Shown piece after piece: positions 43,749 to 57,927 of a stretch of DNA of 64,000 nt (the first letter of the stretch is position 1; every line of letters begins with the position of its first letter). A program made the translations under genes and the position numbers. The DNA lies in assembly GCF_027579695.1 (NCBI RefSeq), contig NC_083572.1, forward strand, positions 13,104,915 to 13,168,914. Reading direction: 5' to 3'. The notes under the pieces were generated by a model. That model did no database searches. It saw nothing but the letters and a program-made list of their open reading frames with translations, and was not told where the DNA came from. Source of the DNA: Neoarius graeffei (lineage: Eukaryota > Chordata > Actinopteri > Siluriformes > Ariidae).

Positions 43749-46700
43749 CTGAGAGAGAAACACAAACACATGTCACATGAACAGCTATGGTATACATGTT
43801 ATCCATAATCCACAGAAACATGACTTCATGTTATGTGATAATCAAACCATGATCAAAACCATGACACACATTGCAGCCAGGAGCGGCTGGTCTAAATGAC
43901 CAAAGATAGATAAAAAGACAAAAATAGACAGAAAGTTTCTTTTTTGGAATCAATAATAGTTTTCCCCATATTATTCTTATTGTGCCATCAATTTGATCTT
44001 GTGACTGAATGCAATAGTCTAATTGTTCCATTGTCAATATTGGCTGGCGTTGGGTGGTGTAGTGGTTAGCACTGTCATCTCATAGCTAGAAGGTTCTGGG
44101 TTCGAGCCCAGTGGCTGACGGGGGCCTTTCTGTGTGGAATTTGCATGTTCTCCCCGTGTCTGCGTGGGTTTCCTCCACAGTCCAAAGACATGCAGGTTAG
44201 GCTAATTGGTGGCTCTAAATTGACCGTAGGTGTGAACGTGAGTGTGAATGGTTGTTTGTCTCTGTGTCAGCTCTGCGATGATCTGGCGACTTGTCCAGGG
44301 TGTACCCCGCCTCTCACCCATAGTCAGCTGGGATAGGCTCCAGCTTGCGTGCAACTCTGCCCAGGATAAGCGGTTATAGATAATGGATGGACGGCACTGA
44401 GTGGTATATCATATTCCATTCACCTAGCATGATATTAGACGAGTAGCTGAATGGAATATATCTGATATACCACAAAAAAAAGCCAGCCAATATCTCATCT
44501 CATCTCATTATCTGTAGCCGCTTTATCCTGTTCTACAGGGTCGCAGGCAAGCTGGAGCCTATCCCAGCTGACTACGGGCGAAAGGCGGGGTACACCCTGG
44601 ACAAGTCGCCAGGTCATCACAGGGCTGACACATAGACACAGACAACCATTCACACTCACATTCACAGCTACGGTCAATTTAGAGTCACCAGTTAACCTAA
44701 CCTGCATGTCTTTGGACTGTGGGGGAAACCGGAGCACCCGGAGGAAACCCACATGGACACGGGGAGAACATGCAAACTCCACACAGAAAGGCCCTCGCCG
44801 GCCACGGGGCTCGAACCCGGACTTTTTTACTGTGAGGCGACAGCGCTAACCACTACACCACCATGCCGCCCCAGCCAATATTGTTATTATTATTATCTAT
44901 ACACATTCCTTTCAGGTGTTCAACGCGTCTTTCAAAATTCTCTCAAAATTTTCCATATTTAACGAAGCAAACCCGGCAGCCATGTTTGTTTACAAATTGT
45001 CACAGTCACTCGCTAGTAGGGAAGTTTTACATCTCCGATATGTGACATCATGTTGTCTTGACAACCATGCAATATCATAAACTATATTCAACGCTCATTC
45101 TCCATCGGGTACAGTGGTGTAATACATGTAAGATAAGCGATATGCTAACAATATTGCATGCTATCAAACCAAATGAATGAAACCTGCTAGAAGGGAATAG
45201 AACACATGTTTTTATTCCATCGAAAAAGTGTCTCTGGATGTATAATTAGATTTTAGCCGAAGACAAGCATACAGGCTACATCTTCAGCCAACAGTGCTAA
45301 GAGGAGTGATTGTGAAACTGTACAAGTTGAGGGAACTACTGAAGCAGTATTGGTGCTGTGCTGATTCAGGGAAACAGCAAACCTTTTTAAGAACTGAACC
45401 ATGTTTCTACCAGTTTAAGCTCTTACATAATTATGTGTGCCAGTAATGGATGATAAACAAAAATGTTACAGATGATTGATTGTACAAGTTAACTTTCAGA
45501 CTTTAAGAATCATTAAAGTTAGCGTCCTTCTTCAGACTACTGATTCACAAGTGTTTATTATATATATCTTTTTTTTTTTAAAAAAACCCTCACATATTGT
45601 CATTTCAATGATGGCGATTAAAAGTAGCTCGAGTTTAAATTTCATGGTGACAAAACACCAGGTCAAAGTGTGTGATGTGCCACAGAGCTGGTCGCCGGTT
45701 CCAGACGAGGCAGCATTCTGGTGGTGGAACCGAATTCAATTTTACGCTGTGAATCAGTTCTTTGGGATAGAAGAGCTTTGAACAAGACTGAAACTACCAC
45801 TCTGTGTATACTGTGCATTAAATAGTTATTCAATCTCATGGTTCCATTGGATATCCTATGTCTATGATGACTAACTCTGTCTTTCACCTTAATCTAAACC
45901 GTTAATGACAGCATGAACATTAAAGTGGACTAGAACATGGGTTCTCAAATTTTTCCAGTCAAGGAAACAAAAAATGAATGGTTGTGCTTCACAGATCCCT
46001 GGGGTTCCCAAGACCCCACTTCGAGAACCGTTGGAGTAGAGAGGCCAGTGGAATGTTCTAACTTACAATCAGTGAGATCCAATTCAAAATGGGATGACGG
46101 TCTTCTCTTAACACGGTTGTTGCTGAAGAAACCATAACTACTGGAGGGACTAAGGAAAGAGCTGCAAGAGATAAAACCAAAACAGATTAACTTAACACAC
46201 ACAAAAAAAAAAAAAAAACAACAACATATTTTAAAGATGGTCATTAATGTGGTCATTTGTAATCTTGTAATCTGCTCCCAAGAAACAAAAACAGGTTTCT
46301 GTAACAAATTACACAGTTTAACCACTGTTTCATGGAAGGGGAAAGAAATCCATAAAAAGCAATTATCTTGGGTTTAATGAGTTCCTGTGTTTTGATTGAG
46401 ATGATGTGACCAGTCAAGACCTGACTTCATTACATCTGTATAGCGAATGATTGATAGAGTCGATGTAGATCTTTACCCGTTCCAGACACAGGACCGTGCG
46501 ACAGTTTGTGAAATTCAGGCTGCTTGTTAAATTAGAACCTTTTCAACATCTCTGTTTTTCTTGAAGTGTTTCGAGGAACTTGACCTCATTATACACTACC
46601 GTTCAAAAGTTTGGGGTCACCCAGACAATTTTGTGTTTTCCATGAAAAGTCACACTTTTATTTACCACCATAAGTTGTAAAATGAATAGAAAATATAGTC

Positions 46701-49700
46701 AAGACATTTTTCTGGCCATTTTGAGCATTTAATCGACCCCACAAATGTGATGCTCCAGAAACTCAATCTGCTCAAAGGACGGTCAGTTTTATAGCTTCTC
46801 TAAAGAGCTCAAATGTTTTCAGCTGTGCTAACATGATTGTACAAGGGTTTTCTAATCATCCATTAGCCTTCTGAGGCAATGAGCAAACACATTGTACCAT
46901 TAGAACACTGGAGTGAGAGTTGCTGGAAATGGGCCTCTATACACCTATGGAGATATTGCACCAAAAACCACACATTTGCAGCTAGAATAGTCATTTACCA
47001 CATTAGCAATGTATAGAGTGGATTTCTGATTAGTTTAAAGTGATCTTCATTGAAAAGAACAGTGCTTTTCTTTCAAAAATAAGGACATTTCAAAGTGACC
47101 CTAAAATTTTGAACGGTAGTGTATCTAGTGAATCATGGAGGTGAAAGAGATCATATTCACATGTTTGGTCTTCTTCACTGTCCAAACGAGCAGTTTAAAG
47201 CTCTTCATATGCTTCAGAAGCACTTTATGTAGGACATTTGTATATCATGCATATACCAATATATATATATGGGAACGAGTGTTTTATTGGGAAATACGCC
47301 ACTCGTATTTTTTATACGAACACCATCTGGGACATGGAGAACCAAAACCGTGATGTAAATCTCGATATGTCACTCATGAGGAAATTGATGAACTGTTTTG
47401 ATAAATTTGGGTACTTTTTGTTTGTGAATGTGTTGATATAATAAAAAGAAATTCACACGTTGGCTTGAAGATATGAAGTTTATCTTCTCGTGTTGAAAAA
47501 CTCGCATTTTTCATACGAAATACATCACGGATCCGATTGACATATTTAAATAATATTGGCTGGTGTTGAGTGGTATATCAGATATATTCCATTCAGCTAG
47601 CGTGATATTGAACAAGTCGAAGGTCTCATCTCATTATCTGTAGCCGCTTTATCCTGTTCTACAGGGTCGCAGGCAAGCTGGAGCCTATCCCAGCTGACTA
47701 CGGGCGAAAGGCGGGGTACACCCTGGACAAGTCGCCAGGTCATCACAGGGCTGACACATAGACACAGACAACCATTCACACTCACATTCACACCTACGGT
47801 CAATTTAGAGTCACCAGTTAACCTAACCTGCATGTCTTTGGACTGTGGGGGAAACCGGAGCACCCGGAGGAAACCCACGCGGACACGGGGAGAACATGCA
47901 AACTCCGCACAGAAAGGCCCTCGCCGGCCACGGGGCTTGAACCCGGACCTTCTTGCTGTGAGGCGACAGTGATAACCACTACACCACCGTGCCGCCCCAA
48001 GTCGAAGGTGAGTAGCTGAATGGAATATATCTGATATACCACGAAAAAAAGCCAGCCAATATTATTATTATTATTATTATTATTATTATGTATACACATT
48101 CCTTTCGGGTGTTCAACATGTCTTTCTCTTTCAAAATTCTCTCAAAATCTTCCGTATTTAACCAAGCAAACCTGGTGGCCATATTTGTTGACAAATCGTC
48201 CCAGTTGTTCGCTAGCACAGAAGTTTTATGTCTCCGACGTGTGACATCATGTTGTCTTGACAACCATGCGATATTGTAAACTGTATTCAACGCTCATTCT
48301 CCATTGGATAGAGTGACGTAATACACATAGGATAAGCGATATGCTAACAATATTGCATGCTATCGAACCAAATGAATGAAACCGGCTAGAAAGGAATAGA
48401 ACACGTGTTTTTATTCCATCGAAAAAGTGTCCTGTTTGTATAATAATCCCCAATATTTTACTCCGATGACATCACTCACAGTGTTTTCCCGCTGAATTGA
48501 AGCACGTTGTCAAAATGGTGAACCAGTTCAAAATTAAAATTGTTTTGATTAACGTGCATTTTTTTGTGTGTGTGGATGTGTCCATATAATATAAAGAACA
48601 TTACACGGTGATGCTAAGATATGAAGTTTATCTTCTCGTGTTGAAAAATATTTCACTTGTTTGCTTTGCTCATTCATGAATATGTTCACCACTTTGCGCA
48701 ACCGTGTAATATCCTCTATAGATAGATGTTGCAAAATATTTACAAAAGGTTTTCTAAATTGTAATCTTCCTACAGCCTCAGAAACACTTTGCATGTACAG
48801 CTGATGGTCCCAAACATCCTGTTTCTCTGCAACTTTGTGAATTACATTTATTTTTTAAAAAAAACTACATCTACATATATAGATGTCATTTGTGAAGCCT
48901 ATTAGATGCCAACGACAGAAAAAAAGTGGGGTTTATTGCCTATTTTTTGAAACCTTGATTTTAGCAAACCATAAAAACATTTCACTGGTATTATGTGTGT
49001 GTATGTATCACACACTTAAAAAAAAAAAAATCTTTCCTAGGCTTCCTATAAAGATCTTCCTGCAAAGATCATGTTTGTATTTGCATGAAATCTAATCAAT
49101 TGTTCCTTTGCCCATGGATCACCTTTCCACCACATTTCATCCAAATCCGTTCACTACTTTTTGAGTTATGTTGGGAACAGGCAAACAAATGGGGGCAAAA
49201 ACATAACCTCCTCCAACAAAGTTAGTGGAGGTAACTAAGCATGATCTTTTCACACATTAAATGTCATGCATTGATCAAATTGTTGCATAGTGTTGTGATG
49301 CTTATCTGCTCGCCATGGTTGTAAAGAGTGTTTTTTGGAGTTATCGTAGCCTCCCAGATCTCTCCGTCAGTTCCTAAATATGAAATGGTGGCAGTGTGTG
49401 ATCAACACTGAAATGCTGCAATGGGCAAAAACAACAAGGATAGAGAGCATTCTCAGAGGCAACAGGATCCGATGGCTCGGCCACGTATCCTGGATGGATG
49501 ACAATAGAATTCCCAAGCAATTGCTGTTTGGAGAATTGAGACACGGCATACCTTCTAGGGGAAGACCAAGGAAGAGATGGAAAGACTGCGCTAAGGAAAA
49601 TCTCAAAATCTTTGGATTTGACAGCCAGTCCTTGGACCACCAGGCCTGGAGATCGCAGGTCTATAAGGGAAAGCAGTTCTGCGAAGCCGGGTTGACGTCT

Positions 49701-52700
49701 ATGGCAGAAGAGAGACGCAAGAAGTGCCACGAAAGGGCTACACGGGTCCCCCATTTTCGAACTGACAGGGACCATTGATGATGATGATGATAGCCTCCCA
49801 GTCAGGTTGAACAAATCTGGCCATTCTCCTCTGATCTCTGTCATCAACAAGGTATTTCCACTGAATACTTTTTTGTTTTGTGCAAACTTTTAAGACTGTC
49901 GTACATAAAATCCAAGGAGATCAGCCGTTTCTGAAATACTCAAACCATGTGGCACCAACAAGTCACTGAACTCATGTTTTTTTTTTCCCCCTTTCTGATA
50001 TATATGCAGAGAAACAGGACACTTTGTACGATGGTCCTTCAATCAGCCTGCACACTTTTCTTGCACAATATAGAAATTGTATCAGAGAATTGCAGTGTTT
50101 ACATAACAGCAGTAGAAAGAAATTTGTAGCACGGCACTGCAAGGGAACCAAAGAAGGCAGACAAAGGCTTGTGCAATAAGTCACGGGTTGTTGTTGTAGT
50201 AATCAGTTGCTGGTTTTTTTTCCCCCCTCCCTAATGTCCAGAAAATATTGTAAGAACAAAGATCAAGAGAAGATCATTCTGAATGGTGAAAAGCCAATTT
50301 GGCACCCCTGAAAACAGCCAATGTTGGATCAACATCAGTCTAATATGTTCCTGCCTTGTTTATAGGGTGGTGTCAATAAATGAGGCTTCGTCAATAACAT
50401 CTGAACCAAAGCCAATTCAAACTGTAGTTGGTTGTAGCAGGAGAGCAGAGTTTGCCTCGGGTTTGTCACACAGCATCAGTAGTTACAAGAGTATATTTTG
50501 TTGTGCAGCAGTACTCGATTTAATTCCATAGGTGATAAATGGTTAAAGAAATACTTTCAGATACCCTAAAGGCACTATAAGAGATAAAAAGTAGGGGTAG
50601 GTTAAGCCTAAACAAATTAAATAATGCTAGTTCATGGACTTTAGTATGAATATAGTTCACAACAGCAATATTCTTCTTCTTAGGTTTTCATGGGTATTTG
50701 ACCATGTGATGATGCACACCTCCTGGCATGCCAATCTGATATAATTATACCAAACATACGTAAAATATCTGGAAAAAGTTATTTAACAGTTATTCCACAA
50801 AATCGAGTCGTACATGAGCTGATAGCCGACGAGGCACGTAGCACCGAGTCGGCTATAAGCCATGTACGACGAGATTGAGTGGAATAACTGTTTTATTCTC
50901 TCCACATTCACTGGATTTTGAGAAACGGAGCATTTTTCTTTTTTCCAAATTCAATCAATAAAAACTTTATACAAAACATCCGACAAAATCATTTCCGCTT
51001 AACAAACCGGCAAAATGACAGGAGCAATTTATGAAAAATGCTATAATAATAATAATTCTTGAAAATAAAAAAGATACGTTCTTACCATCAAATACTTTTA
51101 TTCCGTATTTTGTTGCTTTTTTTTTGTATTTTTGTGGTTTTGTTTTCAAGTAGAGTTTTTATTTCGTCCTCGGTTGGTTCAGCAACATGCTCCGCCATTT
51201 TGTTTTTCTCTACTCACGGTATATGAGCTGATATCCTCATAGCAGAGTAGCCAATCAGAGCATGCGATTGCTCATATCCAGTGAAAGTGGATAGAATAAA
51301 AACTAATATCCCATCCAGAGCTGTTTAAACATTTCTCACATGCTGATGATGAATATTATCTCATCTCATTATCTCTAGCCGCTTTATTCTGTTCTACAGG
51401 GTCGCAGGCAAGCTGGAGCCTATCCCAGCTGACTACGGGCGAAAGGCGGGGTACACCCTGGACAAGTCGCCAGGTCATCACAGGGCTGACACATAGACAC
51501 AGACAACCATTCACACTCACATTCACACCTACGGTCAATTTAGAGTCACCAGTTAACCTAACCTGCATGTCTTTGGACTGTGGGGGAAACCGGAGCACCC
51601 GGAGGAAACCCACGCGGACACGGGGAGAACATGCAAACTCCACAAAGAAAGGCCCTCGCAATACAACAAATTGTTGTGGACTCATATTTTTTTTCTTACT
51701 AGAGACACATTAGTCTCAACATAATATGTAATATGTGATTAATAATTTATGACTGCTTATCTTATAACTCGTATATAATTGTTTGTTGGACATTTCTTCC
51801 TATTATGTACAGTATTCTATTATTTCTATGGCATACTTATTCTCTGCAACATATGTAAACCTAATTTCACTGTATTAGTTTGATAAAACACTATTCTACT
51901 CAATTCTATTGTATTTACTTTGTAACTGTACAAGAACCTCAAAGGTCCAGAATTTTTAATCTGTTTAAACCAGTTTCTTCGCACAATTAGTCTGCACTGT
52001 GGGTGAAAAAGCTTGTGTGCAATCTTATGTAGAAATGCTAGGTATGAAACGATATATCGTGCAACGATTAATCGTGATACAAATTTATGACAATTTGAAT
52101 TGATGAAATTAAAAAAATTAATCGTGAATATTGTCAAGCTGTTAGTTTTTCCAAGCTATAATTGCACCGTTTCAAGCCAAGAAACACATGTGCACGTACA
52201 CTCAAGAACAGACTTAAGCACACAGTGAAATTCTTTCTCTGCATTTCACCCATCTGAAGCAGTGAACACACACAAGTGAGCAATAAGCACACACACACAC
52301 ACCCAGAGCAGTGGGCAGCTACGCTACAGCACCCGGGGAGCAGTTGTGGGTTAGGTGCCTTGCTCAAAGGCACTTCAGTCCAACCTCAGGCCATGGCTGC
52401 TCCATGTTAACCTAACTTGCATGTCTTTGGACTGTGGGGGAAACCGGAGCACCCGGAGGAAACCCACGTAGACACGGGGAGAACATGCAAACTCCACAGA
52501 GAAAGGCCTTCGTTGGCCGCTGGGCTCGAACCCAGAACCTTCTTGCTGTGAGGCAACAGTTCTAACCACTACACCATTGTGCAGAGAGTGCAAGAATGTA
52601 CAATAGCAGGAATGCATGTGGCTTCACCACAGCTGGAAGTGACACAGCTTTAATGCTACAAAAACACACAAACAAACACACACACACAAAACAGATCTAA

Positions 52701-55144
52701 AATGGGAAAGAAAAATCGAAGCTCTCGTTTTACAGACTGCTGAAAGCGAAAGAAAAGAAAAGCAAATGGAGGGAGTATAAATGTTGATAAATGTTCATTA
52801 AGATTTTTGTTATTGACTTTTTTTTAATAAAAGGAATATTTTAGTTAACAGGCTATTATATTTTACTCCAACCTTTAGGAATGTGGGTAAATAATTATTG
52901 CTGGTTAGAGAAGAAGAAGAGGCTTTTATTTGTCAGATGTACATGCAATCACAGTGAAATTCCTCCTCTGCATTTAACCCATCTGAAGCAGTGAACACAC
53001 ACAAGTGAGCAATGAGCACACACACATACCCAGAGCAGTGGGCAGCCATGCTACAGCACCCAGGGAGCAGTTAGGGGTTAGGTGCCTTGCTCAAGGGCAC
53101 TTCAGGCATGATACAGAGGGAGGGGAAAGTGCTGTTCATTCACTCAACTCTCCTCATATTTTCCCTGCCGGTCCCAGGAATCAAACCGGCGACCCCCTGG
53201 GCCTAAGGTTGCTTCTCTGACCTTCAGGCCATGTTATTATAACATGAAACATTTTTTAAAATTATTATGAATATTTAAGTTAACAAAGAATAGGAAAATT
53301 TACTTTAGCTTTTTTTTTGCCAATAACATTTTCCGAACTGAACTTTTTTTTTTTTCAAAAATATCGTGAATCGAATTGAACCGTGAATTGTTATATGCCT
53401 AGCAAACGCTTATGGTCAAGCTCTTCTACTTCACATACAAATAAATAAGAGGATGGATCTTGTAAACAGTGAAAAGTCAGTGAAAAAAAGAAGAGTGTAG
53501 AAATGGAACGTGCGACTGATTACAGATTGCATTCAATTTTGGAAATTTTGCGTTGGCCAGATTTGCTTGTGATTTTGTTCGCCTCCTAAAACCAACCAAG
53601 TGAAAACTGAATGTTTATTGCTTTAAGTTGTGTTTTGTGCTGTGTCTCCTGCTATATACTAGTGCATCTCAAAAAATTAGAATACCATGAAAAAGTTCCT
53701 TTTTTTCATAATTTAATTCAGAAAGGTAAACTTTCATATATTCTATATTCATTACATGTAAAGTGAAATATTTAAAGCCTTTTTTGTTTTAATTTTGATG
53801 ATTATGGCTTATAGCTCATGCAAATCAGAAATCCAGTATCTCAAATTATTAGAATATTCCCTAAGATCAATCAAAAAAAGGATTTACAATACAGAAATGT
53901 CCAACTTCTGAAAAGTATATTCATTTATACACTCAATACGTGGTTGGGGCTCCTTTACCATGAATTACTGTATCAATGCGGTGTGGCATGGAGGTGATCA
54001 GTCTGTGGCACTGCTGAGGTGTTATTGAAGCCCAGGTTGCTTTGATAGTGGCCTTCAGCGTATCTGTATTTTTGGGTCGGGTGTTTCTCATCTTCCTCTT
54101 GACAATACCCCATAGATTCTCTATGGGGTTCAGGTCAGGCAAGTTGGCTGGCCAATCAAACACAGTAATATCATGGTCAGCAAACCATTTGGTAGTAGTT
54201 TTGGCACTGTGGGTAGGTGCTAAGTCCTGCTGGAAAAGGAAATCAGCATTTCCAAAAAGCTCGTCAGCAGATGGAAGCATGAAGTGCTCTAAAATCTCCT
54301 GGTAGATGGCTGTGTTGACTTTGGACTTGATAAAATACAGTGGACCAACACCAGCAGATGACATGGCACCCCAAATCATCACAGACTGTGGAAACTTCAC
54401 ACTGGGCTTCAAACACCTTGGATTCTGTGCCTCTCCACTCTTCCTCCAGACTCTAGAACCGTGATTTCCAAATTAAATGCAAAATGTACTTTCATCTGAA
54501 AAGAGGACTTTGGACCACTGAGCAACAATCCATTTCTTTCTCTCCTTAGCCCAGATAAGACACTTCTGACATTGTCTCTGGCTCAGGAGTAGCTCGATAT
54601 TAGGAATGCGAAAGTTGTATTCCCTTTCTTGAAGATGTCTGTTCGTGATGGGTCTTGATACACTGACACCAGCCTCAGTCCACTCCTTGTGAAGCTCTCC
54701 CAAGTTCTTGAATCAACTTTCTTGACAATCCTCTCAAGACTGCGGCCATCCCTGTTGCTTGTGCACCTTTTCCAGCCACCCTTTTCAGCAATGATCTTTT
54801 GTGGCTTACCCTCCTTGTGGAGGGCATCAGTGATCATCTTCTGGACAACAGTCAAGTCAGCAGTCTTCCCCATGATTGTGGTTGTGTGTACTGAACTAGA
54901 CCGAGAGATACACTGTGTTCATACTGTTTTACTCAAACTCGAAATGAAATATTCTAATATTTTGAGATGGGTTTTTAATGTTTTTGTACTGTATGCCATA
55001 CTGATTAAAATTAAAATAGAAAAATGCTTGAAACATTTTAGTTTATGTGTAATGAGTCTATAATATATAACATTTTCACTTTCTTAAATAACTGATGGAA
55101 AATATTGAACTTTTTCACAATATTCTAATTTTTTGAGATGCACT

Positions 55145-55188
<44 letters not shown>

Positions 55189-57880
55189 GCCCATAGTGTT
55201 TAATTAGAGTAATTCTTTGATGACACACAATGTATAACGATTCAACAGTACAGTACAGTACAGTGTAGTTCTCCTTAAGTGACAATAGTTACCCCGGAGC
55301 CAGGCCAAAACATGTCTCAATGAGTTTCCTAAACTCAAGTTTGGACTGCGTGGCCCTCTTTGCCTGTTTGGTCATGATCCCCAACAGGTTGCCGATCTTT
55401 AGCCAGGGTTCTCTGTAGAATTTTCTTGTCAGCAATGCAAATAAGACCTTTTACGTGAGTCTTGCATTTTCTTCTCTACACACATCAGCAATCCATTTAC
55501 GATACTGCACAGTAATGATATCTCTGATGGCCACAGTCTTTGTTATTTCCAAGATGTCTTCTTTTGAGTAAACGAAGCGAAATGCTTCATCCTTCCGGCG
55601 CCACCCACCCTTCACCATACTACGCAGATATTGTCCCCAGCAAGCCGCAAGCTTGGCCATTTGACGCTCACTTACAGTAGAAGCCACGCTTGCGTGCTGT
55701 AGATAAATCGCGAACGAATGTACGCTTCCACAATCTTTCTTCTAGTGGCCATGGACACTCTAAAGTCTGTTAACACAATTCTCGACTCATTAAATTTCGC
55801 TGTCGCACTAGCCGCACGGTGTATCTTCCGTATTGCTTACAACCTGCCCAAGATATCTAAATTCTCTCACATTCTCGATGGTCTGGCCGTCCATACTAAG
55901 CACTGTTTGCTCCTGCGCAAGGGATTGGTCATTCAACACCTGCGTTTTTGTTTTCTTGAAGGATATCGTCAGCCCAAAACGCTTACAGGTCTCACTGAGT
56001 ATGCTCAAAACTTTTTCGGCTTCGTACACGGATTTAGCGAAAAGAACATCATCATCATCATCTGCATACAAAATCCACTTGACTAAGATAACTGATAGAT
56101 GAAGACTATCTTGAGTGTTTTTCCTCTGCATTTAGAAGTCAGGCAATCCCAAAACATCACCGAGCACAGAAAAAGACATGCATAATCAGTGTTTTGTGAC
56201 ACATAACATAATTATGTTTTAATGACGGACGACACTGCTGGTCTGATTAATAATGGCTCTGAATTATAAAGCGCATATACAGTGGGGCAAAAAAATATTT
56301 AGTCAGCCACCAATTGTGCAAGTTCTCCCACTTAAATAGATGAGAGAGGCCTGTAATTTTCATCATAGGTACACTTCAACTATGAGAGACAGAATGGGGG
56401 GAAAGCATCCAGGAAATCACATTGTAGGATTTTTAATGAATTAATTGGTAAATTCCTCTGTAAAATAAGTATTTGGTCACCTACAAACAAGCAAGATTTC
56501 TGGCTCTCACAGACCTGTAACAACTTCTTTAAGAGGCTCCTCTGTCCTCCACTCGTTACCTGTATTAATGGCACCTGTTTGAACTTGTTATCAGTATAAA
56601 AGACACCTGTCCACAACCTCAAACAGTCACACTCCAAACTCCACTATGGCCAAGACCAAAGAGCTGTCAAAGGACACCAGAAACAAAATTGTAGACCTGC
56701 CGCAGGCTGGGAAGACTGAATCTGCAATAGGTAAGCAGCTTGGTGTTAAGAAATCAACTAGCAATTATTAGAAAATGGAAGACATACAAGACCACTGATA
56801 ATCTCCCTCGATCTGGGGCTCCACACAAGATCTCACCCCGTGGGGTCAAAATGATCACAAGAACGGTGAGCAAAAATCCCAGAACCACACGGGGGGACCT
56901 AGTGAATGACCTGCAGAGAGCTGGGACCAAAGTAACAAAGGCTACCATCAGTAACACACTACGCCGCCAGGGACTCAAATCCTGCAGTGCCAGACGTGTC
57001 CCCCTGCTTAAGCCAGTACGTGTCCAGGCCCGTCTGAAGTTTGCTAGAGAGCATTTGGATGATCCAGAAGAGGATTGGGAGAATGTCATATGGTCAGATG
57101 AAACCAAAATAGAACTTTTTGGTAAAAACTCAACTTGTCGTGTTTGGAGGAGAAAGAATGCTGAGTTGCATCCAAAGAACACCATACCTACTGTGAAGCA
57201 TGGGGGTGGAAACATCATGCTTTGGGGCTGTTTTTCTGCAAAGGGACCAGGACGACTGATCCGTGTAAAGGAAAGAATGAATGGGGCCATGTATCGTGAG
57301 ATTTTGAGTGAAAACCTCCTTCCATCAGCAAGGGCATTGAAGATGAAACGTGGCTGGGTCTTTCAGCATGACAATGATCCCAAACACACCGCCCGGGCAA
57401 CGAAGGAGTGGCTTTGTAAGAAGCATTTCAAGGTCCTGGAGTGGCCCAGCCAATCTCCAGATCTCAACCCCATAGAAAATCTTTGGAGGGAGTTGAAAGT
57501 CCGTGTTGCCCAGCGACAGCCCCAAAACATCACTGCTCTAGAGGAGATCTGCATGGAGGAATGGGCCAAAATACCAGCAACAGTGTGTGAAAACCTTGTG
57601 AAGACTTACAGAAAACGTTTGACCTCTGTCATTGCCAACAAAGGGTATATAACAAAGTATTGAGATGAATTTTTGTTATTGACCAAATACTTATTTTCCA
57701 CCATAATTTGCAAATAAATTCTTTAAAAATCAGACAATGTGATTTTCTGGATTTTTTTTTTCTCATTTTGTCTCTCATAGTTGAGGTATACCTATGATGA
57801 AAATTACAGGCCTCTCTCATCTTTTTAAGTGGGAGAACTTGCACAATTGGTGACTGACTAAATACTTTTTTGCCCCACTG

Positions 57881-57927
<47 letters not shown>

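Larger units (their letters stand above)
44036..45235 (-). mobile_element. hairpin element with Crypton-like N-terminal ORF, copy 1
   Basis: Begins AATATTGGCTGG. An inverted CCAGCCAATATT follows the second SINE. The text between them, with the SINEs removed, forms a hairpin (GTGGTATATC ... GATATACCAC). A (TAT)n run and a minus frame from ATG 44983 ([20 protein letters not shown]) follow. The same order is seen at 47552-48437. Two SINEs (44050-44392, 44494-44870) interrupt it. It lies in lyl1 intron 2. Confidence 0.55.
47552..48437 (-). mobile_element. hairpin element with Crypton-like N-terminal ORF, copy 2
   Basis: AATATTGGCTGG at 47552 and CCAGCCAATATT at 48052-48063. Perfect 30-bp arms (GTGGTATATCAGATATATTC...) form a hairpin once the SINE at 47625-47997 is removed. 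Then (ATT)n, then a minus frame from ATG 48182: [20 protein letters not shown] and [10 protein letters not shown], which resembles the start of Crypton/KIAA1958-type recombinases (DFERILxEKD..NTRKAT). Copy 1 matches it along the whole length. Confidence 0.55.
52039..53402. mobile_element. hAT-like element with two nested SINEs
   Basis: Left TAGGTATGAAACGATATATCG and (inverted) right TAGGCATATAACAATTCACGG are followed by shared ATCGTGAAT-type text. No transposase recognised. SINEs at 52160-52587 and 52905-53240 account for much of the interior. Confidence 0.5.

Noticed and set aside
44495-44782. Recurrent ~90-residue frame ([20 protein letters not shown]...) at this and about ten other places, on either strand
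   Set aside because: It is translation through the SINE family core; every occurrence coincides with a SINE with tRNA-like head and target duplications, so it is not a gene family.
56380-56637. Minus-strand 85-residue frame within the Tc1 element
   Set aside because: It is antisense to the terminal arm and 5' untranslated part of the Tc1 element, with no coding character.
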